Shown piece by piece: positions 23,691 through 31,773 of a stretch of 64,000 nucleotides of DNA. The translations under genes and the position numbers were made by a program. Under the pieces are notes generated by a model, which was not told the origin of the DNA, searched no databases, and saw only the letters and a program-made list of their open reading frames with translations. Where the stretch lies: positions 1 through 64,000 of the forward strand of contig CBFIFP010000002.1 of assembly GCA_965661945.1 (NCBI GenBank), given 5' to 3'. The DNA comes from JAJRPT01 sp965661945. Its GTDB lineage: Bacteria; Bacteroidota; Ignavibacteria; Kapaibacteriales; UBA2268. The stretch's first letter is position 1, and each line of letters starts with the position of its first letter.

Positions 23691-24458
23691 GTGTTACAGA
23701 AAAGACGTAAAATAAGTTCTAAAGTAGACCATAATAGATATTTAATCACATTTGCTGATTTAATAACTCTATTGCTTGGCTTTTTTGTAATATTATACAC
23801 CACTGCTCAAATTGATACCGAGAAGTTTGATAAGCTTCAAGATGCTTTACAAAAAGCATTTAAAACTGGTTCAAAACCCCTTTTAGAAGGTGGAGATGGT
23901 GTATTAGATGGTAATGAAACAATATTACCAGAGCCATATTTCCCTGGTGTTAGAGATGGAAATATGGATTCAATACAAGAAAGTATATCTGATGGATTAC
24001 TTAGTTACTTTGAGGAAGGTTCTGTAACATTAATTAGAGAAGGTGAATCAATAAAAATTGATATGCCAGAGAAGTTACTTTTTAGCTCAGGTTATGCTGA
24101 ACTAACAAATGAAGGTTTAAAGTTCTTAGACTCACTTGCCGATATACTTAGCGATATGCCTAATCAGATAACTATCGATGGGCATAGCGATAATGTTCCG
24201 ATTCAAAATAGTAATTTTGAATCGAATTGGCATCTAAGCACTGCAAGAGCTTTATCCGTTGCTTACACTATGACTAAAAATGGTCTTAAAGAGGAAAACT
24301 TAGCTATAAGAGGTTATAGTTCTCAAAGACCTAAAGAAAGTAATGCAACTGAGGATGGTAGAGCTAAAAACAGAAGAGTTGAGCTTATTATCTCGGAACT
24401 CGAAATTCAAACCCCTTCAACAAAAGGGTATAATAATGAAAATGATAGTATTAATTAA
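23691..24458 (+). CDS. motB: Flagellar motor stator protein MotB
   Basis: A 255-residue stator subunit. A basic N-terminus is followed by one membrane helix (YLITFADLITLLLGFFVIL), whose D23 is the proton- or sodium-conducting aspartate. A linker leads to an OmpA-like peptidoglycan-binding domain (about 130-235) with G-H-S-D-N-V-P and the N-R-R-V-E motif. The start is a GTG. motA is not adjacent, which is unusual. The gene heads a cluster with fliW, csrA and a CheY-like gene, so motility and its post-transcriptional control are grouped. A sigma-54-like promoter is upstream. Confidence 0.92.
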   Translation: MLQKRRKISSKVDHNRYLITFADLITLLLGFFVILYTTAQIDTEKFDKLQDALQKAFKTGSKPLLEGGDGVLDGNETILPEPYFPGVRDGNMDSIQESISDGLLSYFEEGSVTLIREGESIKIDMPEKLLFSSGYAELTNEGLKFLDSLADILSDMPNQITIDGHSDNVPIQNSNFESNWHLSTARALSVAYTMTKNGLKEENLAIRGYSSQRPKESNATEDGRAKNRRVELIISELEIQTPSTKGYNNENDSIN

Positions 24459-24469
24459 ATGTTAATTTA

Positions 24470-24886
24470 ATGCAAGAACAGGAAGTAGTAAATATTAGGA
24501 CATTACATTTCGGAGAAATCGAAATACCAAAACAAAATATCTTAGATTTTGAATTTGGAATCTTGGGTTTTGAAGATTTGAAACAGTTTATAATTGTTAG
24601 TGAAGAAGAAACCGAGCCATTCAAATGGTTAATATCTATAGATGAGCCAAATATAGGTTTTCCTATAGTTGACCCATGGCTTTTAGATAACAATTATAAT
24701 CCAGGAAGAGGTTTTAATCTTGAGGAGGATGCTGTTTTTTCTATTGTTACTCTTGGTAAAAAAGATCAGAATATGACTGCAAATCTTAAAGCACCAATTG
24801 TGATAAATATTAAAGAAAATACAGGAAAACAAGTAATACTGCCAAATGAAAAATATTCTCCAACTTTTATTGTTAGCAAAAAATAA
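24470..24886 (+). CDS. fliW: Flagellar assembly factor FliW
   Basis: FliW (138 residues) binds flagellin or CsrA; when freed from flagellin it sequesters CsrA and relieves repression of flagellin translation. Family features are the N-terminal I-R-T-L-H-F-G-E-I-E-I segment, F-E-F-G-I-L-G-F-E-D-L-K-Q-F, and N-L-K-A-P-I-V-I-N near residues 105-113. It starts 11 bases after motB and lies directly before csrA, the conserved partner order. No flagellin gene is visible in the window. Confidence 0.95.
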   Translation: MQEQEVVNIRTLHFGEIEIPKQNILDFEFGILGFEDLKQFIIVSEEETEPFKWLISIDEPNIGFPIVDPWLLDNNYNPGRGFNLEEDAVFSIVTLGKKDQNMTANLKAPIVINIKENTGKQVILPNEKYSPTFIVSKK

Positions 24887-24947
24887 TTTACATATTTTTG
24901 TTAATATAATTTTTCTTAATTTTTAGATAATTAATTTTAGAAAAGAG

Positions 24948-25247
24948 ATGTTAGTTTTATCAAGGAAAATCGGTGAACAAATAACAATTGGAAACTCAGT
25001 TAAGGTAACTGTTTTGAGTTTCGATAGGGGTATTGTTCGCCTTGGCATAGAAGCCCCGAAATCAATACCTGTTCATAGAAAAGAAGTTCACGATAAAATC
25101 GTTGAAACTAATAAAGCTGCCTCTCAAACAGATTTTAGTTCAATTAGGGATGCTGTTTCTTCTAAAAATGTAAATTTAAGTAGTAATACTAAATCTAAAA
25201 ATATTGAAACAACTTTGATAAAGAAAAATAAAGTAGGTGGGAAATAA
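24948..25247 (+). CDS. csrA: Carbon storage/translation regulator CsrA
   Basis: CsrA is a small dimeric RNA-binding protein that recognises GGA in hairpin loops. The core (residues 1 to about 55) has the canonical start MLVLSRKIGEQITIGN, the V-R-L-G-I-E-A-P strand and the V-H-R-K-E-V helix. At 99 residues it is longer than the usual 60-75; the extra C-terminal part is Ser/Lys/Asn-rich and probably disordered. Extended CsrA tails occur in FliW-containing lineages and can be where FliW acts. An AAAAGAG sequence precedes the ATG. Confidence 0.96.
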   Translation: MLVLSRKIGEQITIGNSVKVTVLSFDRGIVRLGIEAPKSIPVHRKEVHDKIVETNKAASQTDFSSIRDAVSSKNVNLSSNTKSKNIETTLIKKNKVGGK

Positions 25248-25249
25248 AT

Positions 25250-25903
25250 ATGAAAGAATACTCGGTTTTAATTATTGATGATGATGTTTGGATGCAAAGA
25301 TTTTTATCTAAAACTTTAGCAAGCTATGGTTTTAAGAAATCTTACCTTGCTAATAATGGTTTTGATGGTATTGGTAAAGCTGTAGAATTTAAACCTGATT
25401 TAATAGTTTTAGATATTTTAATGCCAGAACTCTCTGGTCACCTTACTTTGAAAGTTATGAAGTCTATTAGGGTTATAAAAGAAATACCTGTTATTATGGT
25501 CTCTACCTTATCAGATGTTGAAAATCTTGGAAGAGCTGTTAAATCAGGTACTGCTGGATTTATTTCTAAACCTTTTACTCGCGCTACTGTTTACAATAAA
25601 CTTCTTGACCTTTATGGTAAAGAAAAACTTGACCTAATTGAAAAAGGATTAGACATTGACGAAAAGTCTAATTTGGGATATTTTGGTGATAATGCTTTTG
25701 GCCAGTTATCTTCAAGTTATAAAGAAGATAAAGATGAAATCTCTGGTTTTAAAATGCCTGATTTTAGTAAAGAAACACCCAATTATGAATCAATGACTAA
25801 AGATTCTTCTATAAACCCAGATAAACTTTCTGATCGATACAAAGACGATGAGAAAAAATCAATTGATTCTATTAAAGAATTATTGATGAAAACTAGAAAA
25901 TAA
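25250..25903 (+). CDS. CheY-like receiver protein with long C-terminal tail
   Basis: A 217-residue protein. Residues 1-125 are a receiver domain with the D10-D11-D12 acidic cluster, phosphoacceptor D55 (LIVLDILMPELSG), S87-type switch (MVSTLSD) and K (ISKPF). The remaining ~90 residues are polar, acidic and mostly without predicted fold, with no DNA-binding or enzyme motif; the end is helical (S-I-K-E-L-L-M-K-T-R-K). It begins 2 bases after csrA, and a strong terminator follows. The position suggests a role in motility control. The tail function is unknown. Confidence 0.88.
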   Translation: MKEYSVLIIDDDVWMQRFLSKTLASYGFKKSYLANNGFDGIGKAVEFKPDLIVLDILMPELSGHLTLKVMKSIRVIKEIPVIMVSTLSDVENLGRAVKSGTAGFISKPFTRATVYNKLLDLYGKEKLDLIEKGLDIDEKSNLGYFGDNAFGQLSSSYKEDKDEISGFKMPDFSKETPNYESMTKDSSINPDKLSDRYKDDEKKSIDSIKELLMKTRK

Positions 25904-25941
25904 AAGATTTACTTATAAGGTTAAATATTTATAAATAATTT

Positions 25942-25972
25942 AAAAGACACGATTTATCGTGTCTTTTTTTTA
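25942..25972 (+). terminator. Rho-independent terminator of the motB-fliW-csrA-receiver cluster
   Basis: AAAAGACACGA (25942-25952) pairs with TCGTGTCTTTT (25957-25967) around a TTTA loop and runs into a T-tract. The same GACACG/CGTGTC stem core is used at 37325-37347. Confidence 0.92.
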
Positions 25973-26004
25973 TCATTAAAATAAATCAATTAATTTTAAT
26001 ATCG

Positions 26005-26021
26005 TTGGCACGGTGATTGAT
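26005..26021 (+). promoter_or_regulatory. Possible sigma-54-type promoter
   Basis: TTGGCACG-GTGA-TTGAT: a perfect -24 half and a near -12 half (TTGA instead of TTGC) at the correct GG-N10 spacing, 46 nt before the ATG at 26067. No enhancer-binding protein gene is in view. Confidence 0.35.
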
Positions 26022-26066
26022 ATAATCATATTAAAAAAGTTAAATCTATATTCTTGGAGTTTTTAA

Positions 26067-27011
26067 ATGTCATTAAAAAATGATTTTACAATAATTGGAA
26101 TTGATGGTGGTGGAACACACACAAGAGGTGCGTTGTATAAAGGCGAGGAAATTCTTGCTGTTTCTAAATCGGGAACTACTCGAATAGGAGCAGTTGGTGT
26201 TGGTGAATCTTGTGAGAGAACTTTAAATGTTATAATTGATTTATGCGCGCAAGCTAATATAGAGCATACTGAAATTGATGCAGTTGTTGTTGGTCTTGCT
26301 GGTGTATGGTTAGATGAAGAAAAAAAACGCTCGGCTCATTTATTGAAAACATTGGGACGAGGACATAAGTTTGAATTAAATGACCTGATTGTTACCTCGG
26401 ATGCAGAAATTGCTTTAGAAGGTGCTTTTGAAGGCGGAGATGGTATAATAACTATTGTTGGCACTGGTTCTATCGCTTTAGCTAAAACAAAAGGTGAACT
26501 ATCCCGATGTGGTGGGTGGGGAATTGAATTAGATGATGAAGGCAGTGGAGCTTGGATTGGAAGAGAAGGTCTTACAGCTGTTGTTAGAGCTATTGACGGA
26601 AGAGGTCAGAAAACTAAAATGACTGAAAAAGTAGAAGATTTATATCCAACTATTAGCATTGAAAACCCAAGAACTATTGTTAAAGCTTATAATGAAGGTG
26701 CTTTTAAATATCACATGCTTACTCCTACTGTTATGCAATGTGCTGTTGATGGTGATGAAGTGGCTCTTAATATTATTAAAAGAAGTGCTAAACACTTAGT
26801 AGAATTACCACAAGCGCTTAAAGGAAACTTCAAAAAGAAACCTGTTCAAGTTTCTCTTATGGGAGGTATTATTGATAATGACACTCTTTTAGCAAATCTT
26901 TTGATTGATGAAATCAAAAAAGATAAGGATATTGAACTTGTTGACCCCAAAGGTACGGCTCTTAATGGTGCATATAGAATGGCGGTGAATTTGATTAATG
27001 AAATGGAATAA
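26067..27011 (+). CDS. BadF/BadG/BcrA/BcrD-type ATPase, N-acetylglucosamine kinase-like
   Basis: A 314-residue cytoplasmic ASKHA-fold protein. Phosphate-1 loop I-G-I-D-G-G-G-T-H-T-R (about 10-20), the middle D-A-E-I-A-L-E-G-A segment and the phosphate-2 I-V-G-T-G-S motif are clear, followed by G-G-W-G-I-E-L-D-D-E-G-S-G-A-W-I-G. The last motif is typical of the GlcNAc kinase branch rather than of benzoyl-CoA reductase activators, which carry an iron-sulphur cysteine pair absent here. So a sugar kinase, perhaps in amino-sugar recycling, is more likely. It stands alone and is preceded by GGAG. Confidence 0.85.
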   Translation: MSLKNDFTIIGIDGGGTHTRGALYKGEEILAVSKSGTTRIGAVGVGESCERTLNVIIDLCAQANIEHTEIDAVVVGLAGVWLDEEKKRSAHLLKTLGRGHKFELNDLIVTSDAEIALEGAFEGGDGIITIVGTGSIALAKTKGELSRCGGWGIELDDEGSGAWIGREGLTAVVRAIDGRGQKTKMTEKVEDLYPTISIENPRTIVKAYNEGAFKYHMLTPTVMQCAVDGDEVALNIIKRSAKHLVELPQALKGNFKKKPVQVSLMGGIIDNDTLLANLLIDEIKKDKDIELVDPKGTALNGAYRMAVNLINEME

Positions 27012-27066
27012 ATTTTTATATTAATTTGCTTGAATTTACAAATCAATTATTTTTTTAACTATTTTA

Positions 27067-28887
27067 TCACCGCACCACCTGAAATTTATGTGTAAAAATT
27101 ACTTGCTCGGATTTGGTTATTTGCAAGATGTAGGTGCCGGTGGGGTGGGCGTTTAGGTTTAGTTCTTTGGGGAGGTGGGCGGATTTTACTACTCTGCCGC
27201 TTAGGGAGATTATGCGGTAGTGCATACCTGCAATTTCTTCGCTGATAAGCACATTATCGCGGATTTGGAAGTTGGGGTTTTGGGTTAAGGAGCTGTGGGG
27301 GGTTGCTTCAAAGTTTTGATTTGGTAGGTTTTTGTTTATGTATAATGAATATGATTCGGGTTCATATTTGTATATGCTGTCGTTTGGAAATAAATTATAA
27401 GGACGATTCCAGTTTCCTATGTTTTGGAAGGTATAAAATCCATCTTCGTTTGTGGTGTCTTTGTAGAGTTTATCACCTACTAATAATACTTCTATGTTTG
27501 CTAAGCCATTACCATTTAATATTATTGAGCCAGTTACTTCCGATGAGCCTCTGTTGCTGTTAGCAATAAAATCTATCCCACTTGTATCTTTAGTCAATTC
27601 AAAGGAATATTCTGGGGAATATAAATATGGTTCAAAAAAACTTTCAATTCTAGGCCCTGAATCTACATATTTATTTAATGCAGTTACTGTATAATGACCT
27701 TGTGCAAGTTTTGTGAATTTATAATTACCTTCTTCGTCAGTCATAGTTATTTTATAGTTATTTAATCTGATTGGAATGCAAGTTATTGCAAGACTATCTT
27801 CTGATATAATTTTACCACTTATTGTTAATGTATCTACGGGTTTTGGTGCTAAATTATCAACTTCTAAAGTATGAATAGCACCCGTAAAGTCGCCTATTAT
27901 TGCTCTATCACCAGCATAAGTTACTAACATTGTTGGAGGTGAAAGTGAATCTATAATTCTTGGCAAATTTTGTTCATAAATCCAACTCTCACCACCATCA
28001 TAAGTATATACAATTTTTCCAAACTGCCCAACTGCAATTCCAACTGAATCATTTTTAAATGCAATATCTTGCAATCCAAAAAAAGTTATATTTGACATCT
28101 TTAACGCTGTCGGTCTAAAATCTAAAATTGTTCTCCATGTTTTTCCTGCATCTGTGCTTTTTAAGATTGCATCGTGTCCTGAGCCACCTGAAATATGGTC
28201 TTTATTACCACATAAATAAAAAACTGAATCATTTAAGATTTCCAAATCATTATAATTCATTCTGAAAATATCCTTAGATTCAATTGTTTCATTTAAAATA
28301 TCAATTTTTGCAAACTGATATGTTGGAGTGGATGTTTTATCATCACCAAAATTAAATATAATAGAAAATACAAATTTATCTTTGTATTTTTTTGGATTAC
28401 TCATATTAAAAAAATATGGAAATGTCATAGTTGCGGAAGTTTCCCATGAATTTTTTGTTTTAAAAAATGTACAATTTGGCATATTAGCTATACCAATTTT
28501 TTCATCGAACATAATTAAATCATTAATAATATTTTTATAATCCAATTCAATTTTTTTAAATGTTTTTCCATAATCAATAGACTTTAAAATTATTCCATTA
28601 TCAAAAAAAGAAACAAATATTGTTGAATCAATAATTTTTAAATCTGTTAATGTTTGTACGTTATAAGATGATAAATCTTTAAATTTAAACCATGTTTTTC
28701 CTTTTTTTTCTGATTTAAAAAGATAATTTGGCGAACCACCAGTTGACCCAAAAAAAACTATGTTAGTATCTACAACTTCAAATTTTCTTATTGTTCTATG
28801 TGTTGCATTGTCAATTGTTGAACTAAGTTCCCAAATATTTTGGGAACTTAGTGTATTGATAATTATACTAAAAATTATAAAAAACAT
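27067..28887 (-). CDS. Secreted propeller-repeat protein with T9SS type A-like sorting domain
   Basis: A 606-residue exported protein (signal about 1-15, NTLSSQ). The N-terminal ~340 residues contain photosynthesis-system-II-assembly/BNR-like propeller repeats: T-D-A-G-K-T-W, Y-T-Y-D-G-G-E-S-W and a G-Q-F-G-K-I-V-Y-T pattern. Two carboxypeptidase-regulatory-like domains follow (about 355-425 and 440-510). The C-terminus (about 525-606) is a T9SS type A-like tail with Y-R-I-I-S-L-S-G-R-V-V-K-S and P-T-G-T-Y-I-L-Q-I, ending in F-Q-V-V-R. It is the last gene of a four-gene minus-strand operon and a paralogue of the gene at 29574. Ligand unknown. Confidence 0.88.
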   Translation of the reverse strand: MFFIIFSIIINTLSSQNIWELSSTIDNATHRTIRKFEVVDTNIVFFGSTGGSPNYLFKSEKKGKTWFKFKDLSSYNVQTLTDLKIIDSTIFVSFFDNGIILKSIDYGKTFKKIELDYKNIINDLIMFDEKIGIANMPNCTFFKTKNSWETSATMTFPYFFNMSNPKKYKDKFVFSIIFNFGDDKTSTPTYQFAKIDILNETIESKDIFRMNYNDLEILNDSVFYLCGNKDHISGGSGHDAILKSTDAGKTWRTILDFRPTALKMSNITFFGLQDIAFKNDSVGIAVGQFGKIVYTYDGGESWIYEQNLPRIIDSLSPPTMLVTYAGDRAIIGDFTGAIHTLEVDNLAPKPVDTLTISGKIISEDSLAITCIPIRLNNYKITMTDEEGNYKFTKLAQGHYTVTALNKYVDSGPRIESFFEPYLYSPEYSFELTKDTSGIDFIANSNRGSSEVTGSIILNGNGLANIEVLLVGDKLYKDTTNEDGFYTFQNIGNWNRPYNLFPNDSIYKYEPESYSLYINKNLPNQNFEATPHSSLTQNPNFQIRDNVLISEEIAGMHYRIISLSGRVVKSAHLPKELNLNAHPTGTYILQITKSEQVIFTHKFQVVR

Positions 28888-28890
28888 ACA

Positions 28891-29577
28891 TTACCTTGTA
28901 ATAATAATTTTTCGTGTAATGATATGCTGACCACTTTCAAATACGTTTAACATATAAACACCATTGTTTAAGTTGCTTAATGTTATTGGAAACTCATTAA
29001 CTCCAAATTTTAATTGATTAATTCTTTCTTCAATTATTCTTCCTTCTATTGACTGCAGTTGAAGTTTGAAATAATTACTTTCAACTTGTGAATTAACTTT
29101 TAGATTTAATAAATCTCCATAATTGAAGAATTCAATTTCGAAGTTTTGATTTTTAAAATCTGCCTCCTTATCATCAAAACTAAATATTGGCTTTTCGTTA
29201 TAAGTCCCTCCAATACCAAACATCCAATCACAAGTGAATTCACATTCAGCCCAAGAAGTATAGTATTCACCGAAAGAAATAAATATTTGATATGACATAC
29301 TAGCCGGATCGCAAATAGGATCTGAAACGGAATAATTTAAAGGTGTTACAACGACAGAACCATCAGTCATTCTACAAACTCTCATACCAGAATAGCAACA
29401 CTCTGCTGAATCGCAAGGAACTAAAGCAAAGTCTGGTGTTGGGTTTGCAACAGTTCCATACTGTCCGAGGGGGATTTGAGTCCAACATGAATTTTGTGCA
29501 ACTCGCCAGGTAGAATTTATATTTTCTCTTTCCATAATTTGATAAGAAGGATTATTATAAAAATTATTGCATATCAC
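28891..29577 (-). CDS. Cys-rich protein with T9SS-like C-terminal sorting tail, no visible signal peptide
   Basis: A 228-residue protein from a GTG whose codon overlaps the stop of the upstream gene (GTGA). The N-terminal ~125 residues are rich in cysteines (C-D-S-A-E-C-C, C-E-F-T-C and others), suggesting disulfides and export. The C-terminal ~70 residues resemble a sorting domain (L-Q-S-I-E-G-R-I-I-E-E-R, N-N-G-V-Y-M-L-N-V) ending in I-I-I-T-R. Yet no hydrophobic signal peptide lies at the start, and the region just upstream encodes the sorting tail of the neighbour. The gene may have lost its 5' end. Function unknown. Confidence 0.7.
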   Translation of the reverse strand: MICNNFYNNPSYQIMERENINSTWRVAQNSCWTQIPLGQYGTVANPTPDFALVPCDSAECCYSGMRVCRMTDGSVVVTPLNYSVSDPICDPASMSYQIFISFGEYYTSWAECEFTCDWMFGIGGTYNEKPIFSFDDKEADFKNQNFEIEFFNYGDLLNLKVNSQVESNYFKLQLQSIEGRIIEERINQLKFGVNEFPITLSNLNNGVYMLNVFESGQHIITRKIIITR

Positions 29578-31391
29578 CGCACCACCTGAAATTTATGGGT
29601 GAAGATTACTTGCTCGGATTTGGTGATTTGCAAGATGTAGGTGCCGGTGGGGTGGGCGTTTAGGTTTAACTCTTTGGGGAGGTGGGAGGATTTTACTACT
29701 CTGCCACTTAGGGAGATTATTCGATAGTTCATTCCTGCAACTTCTTCGCTTATAAGCACATTATCGCGGAGTTGGAAGTTTGGGTTTTGGGTTACGGAAC
29801 TGTGGGGAATTGCGTAGAAGTTGTACCCAATTCTGTCACCAGTTGTTCCAAAACTGTATTCCTCTGGCTCAAATTTATATTTATCTGAAATTGCTTTGTA
29901 TGAATAATTAAAACCTTCTTCTATGTTATCAAAATGGTAGAAGCCCTCTTTGTCGGTATAAACTGTGTCGTAAACTCTATTGTTATAGGATACTACAGGA
30001 ATGTCTGCAAGCACTTCCAAATCACTATAAACATTCCCAGACATATTATGAAAAACCCTATTATCAATTGCTTGAAAGTTTATTACGGTATCTTTTGTAA
30101 TTGTAATATTTAAAGAATCAGGTTCATAAATATAAGGAGTATAATTGTAGTGTTTATTTAATGGTTTAAGTTCAAATGCTCTACCTCTAACTCTAGTAAA
30201 TTCATAAAAACCATTTTCATCGGTAATAGTAATTCTATTATCTAATGCAATTGGAATATGTTTTTGTGGTTTATCTCCTTCAAAAATATACCCAGAAATA
30301 TAAAATGTGTCTTGTGGTTGAGGTGCAAGATTATCTTCTTTGAGTTTTTGTATAGTTCTATCATGTGTTGTTACAATTGGTAAATTACCACAATACTTTA
30401 CATTTAAAATTGGAGCAATTTGAAACTGATAATTTGGATTCATTTCTAAATACCAAGACGAACCGGCATCATAAGTATAAAGAACTTTTCCAAATTGACC
30501 CGTTACAATACCAACAGAATCATTTTTAAATGAAATATTTCTTAAACCTAACATTTGAGAATAAAATTTGCCATTTAAATAAAATCGAAATAAAACATCA
30601 AGTAATGGTTTCCAAGTTTTACCGCCATCTACTGATTTAATAATTGTATTAACACTTGATGGTGCATTTGTTGAAGAATGGTGACCAATTAAAATTATTG
30701 TATCATTTCTTATAAAAATATCATCAAATTGATAATGAGAATTATTATCAGGTATTAACTTTATCAAGGGTTTTAACTCTTTTGAATTCAAATTAAAAAT
30801 ACCAAAATAATTACGGTCATACTTTTCTGGGGATAATGAATCTATGTTAAAATTTTCCCAGTCATATAAATCAGTATATAGAATATATATAATTGAATCA
30901 TTTTTAAAATGAATTAATGAAGGAGAATAAATATTCTCACCAAAGCCAATAGAGTCCAAACTTTCCCATCCATTTTTAGTAAAAGGAGTATATGAATTTT
31001 TAATTATTCCGATATCACTATTTAACATTATTATATTAAAATTTCTACCATACCAAGGATTTGGCAATACAATACTTTGATAATCTTTTCCTCCGTTTGT
31101 TGATTTTCTAATATGTTCCCTTAAATATACTAAAAAAATATTATTTGAGTCTGGAACGCTTAATCCTACACATGAATAATTAGTTTTTTCATGTGAGATA
31201 AATTTCCAAGTTTCCCCTTTATCAGAGCTATATAAAACATCACCACTACTAGTTCCGACATAAACTTTTAATGTGTCTATAATGCCAATATCAGTCATTG
31301 TTCTTATAGGTTCAAACCTATAAACTTCTTCCCACACGTTTTGAGAGAAAATTATCAAGGGTAATAAAATTAATATTAATATTTTTAACAT
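29574..31391 (-). CDS. Secreted propeller-repeat protein with T9SS type A-like sorting domain
   Basis: A 605-residue paralogue of the gene at 27067 with the same plan. It has a signal peptide (1-16, LLPLIIFSQ), BNR/YCF48-like propeller repeats to about residue 345 (S-S-D-K-G-E-T-W, S-V-D-G-G-K-T-W, Y-T-Y-D-A-G-S-S-W), two carboxypeptidase-regulatory-like domains (about 360-430 and 445-510) and a type A-like sorting tail ending F-Q-V-V-R. The last ~80 residues are almost identical to those of the paralogue, in DNA as well as protein, whereas the N-terminal parts have diverged. It begins 3 bases after the stop of the small upstream gene. Confidence 0.9.
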   Translation of the reverse strand: MLKILILILLPLIIFSQNVWEEVYRFEPIRTMTDIGIIDTLKVYVGTSSGDVLYSSDKGETWKFISHEKTNYSCVGLSVPDSNNIFLVYLREHIRKSTNGGKDYQSIVLPNPWYGRNFNIIMLNSDIGIIKNSYTPFTKNGWESLDSIGFGENIYSPSLIHFKNDSIIYILYTDLYDWENFNIDSLSPEKYDRNYFGIFNLNSKELKPLIKLIPDNNSHYQFDDIFIRNDTIILIGHHSSTNAPSSVNTIIKSVDGGKTWKPLLDVLFRFYLNGKFYSQMLGLRNISFKNDSVGIVTGQFGKVLYTYDAGSSWYLEMNPNYQFQIAPILNVKYCGNLPIVTTHDRTIQKLKEDNLAPQPQDTFYISGYIFEGDKPQKHIPIALDNRITITDENGFYEFTRVRGRAFELKPLNKHYNYTPYIYEPDSLNITITKDTVINFQAIDNRVFHNMSGNVYSDLEVLADIPVVSYNNRVYDTVYTDKEGFYHFDNIEEGFNYSYKAISDKYKFEPEEYSFGTTGDRIGYNFYAIPHSSVTQNPNFQLRDNVLISEEVAGMNYRIISLSGRVVKSSHLPKELNLNAHPTGTYILQITKSEQVIFTHKFQVVR

Positions 31392-31394
31392 TTT

Positions 31395-31682
31395 TTACCT
31401 CACAATAATGAATTTGTCATTAATAACTTTACCATTTTTAAGTGAAACATCTTTGAAACTAACGGTTATGTTCCCGAGAGATTGGGAGTTTACTTTTATC
31501 ATCATTCTTGCAATGTTTTTTCCGTTTGGTGATTCAAAAAATGCTTTTTGCTTTACATTGACTTTAATATTTGATTGAAACATAGAGCCGTGCTGCTCGA
31601 CTGGGAAATCAATAATTGGTAGTTCTTGAATTTGTTTGAATGACTGCGATTCTGTACTTACTGGTTTTACCTTGTTATACAT
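31395..31682 (-). CDS. Small secreted protein gene, out of frame with its signal peptide at a (TA)7 tract
   Basis: From the ATG at 31682 the frame gives 95 residues without a signal peptide, ending F-I-I-V-R like the tails of its operon neighbours. The same frame stays open upstream and reads V-I-L-V-S-T-A-N-A-Q just before that ATG: the end of a signal peptide with an ANA-Q cleavage site. The matching start, ATG at 31773 (M-G-N-S-I-S-K-T-S-I-L-R-K-S-L-Y-I-Y-I), lies in another frame. The two meet in (TA)7 at 31717-31730. As sequenced, the ATG-31773 frame stops after 26 codons. Eight TA units would join them. Either a slipped, phase-variable gene or an indel error. Confidence 0.7.
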   Translation of the reverse strand: MYNKVKPVSTESQSFKQIQELPIIDFPVEQHGSMFQSNIKVNVKQKAFFESPNGKNIARMMIKVNSQSLGNITVSFKDVSLKNGKVINDKFIIVR

Positions 31683-31716
31683 AATTTGAGCATTAGCTGT
31701 TGATACCAGAATGACG

Positions 31717-31730
31717 TATATATATATATA
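31717..31730. repeat. (TA)7 dinucleotide microsatellite inside a signal-peptide coding region
   Basis: Seven uninterrupted TA units separate the ATG-31773 frame from the frame encoding the mature protein. Gain of one unit (+2) or loss of two (-4) would put them in frame. This is the classic layout of slipped-strand phase variation. Confidence 0.85.
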
Positions 31731-31773
31731 AGGACTTACGCAGAATGCTTGTTTTTGAAATTGAATTTCCCAT

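Noticed and set aside
23691..24458. MotB-like gene as a gliding or T9SS OmpA protein
   Set aside because: The membrane helix with D23 and the adjacent fliW-csrA genes fit the flagellar stator much better.
26458..26470. Another TTGGCAC motif as a sigma-54 promoter
   Set aside because: It is inside the coding region of the kinase-like gene and lacks a -12 half.
26067..27011. Activator of benzoyl-CoA reductase (BadF-type), suggested by an aromatic-degradation theme with paaA/paaY
   Set aside because: The cysteines that hold the iron-sulphur cluster in such activators are not visible, and the G-G-W-G-I-E-L-D-D-E-G-S-G motif fits sugar kinases.
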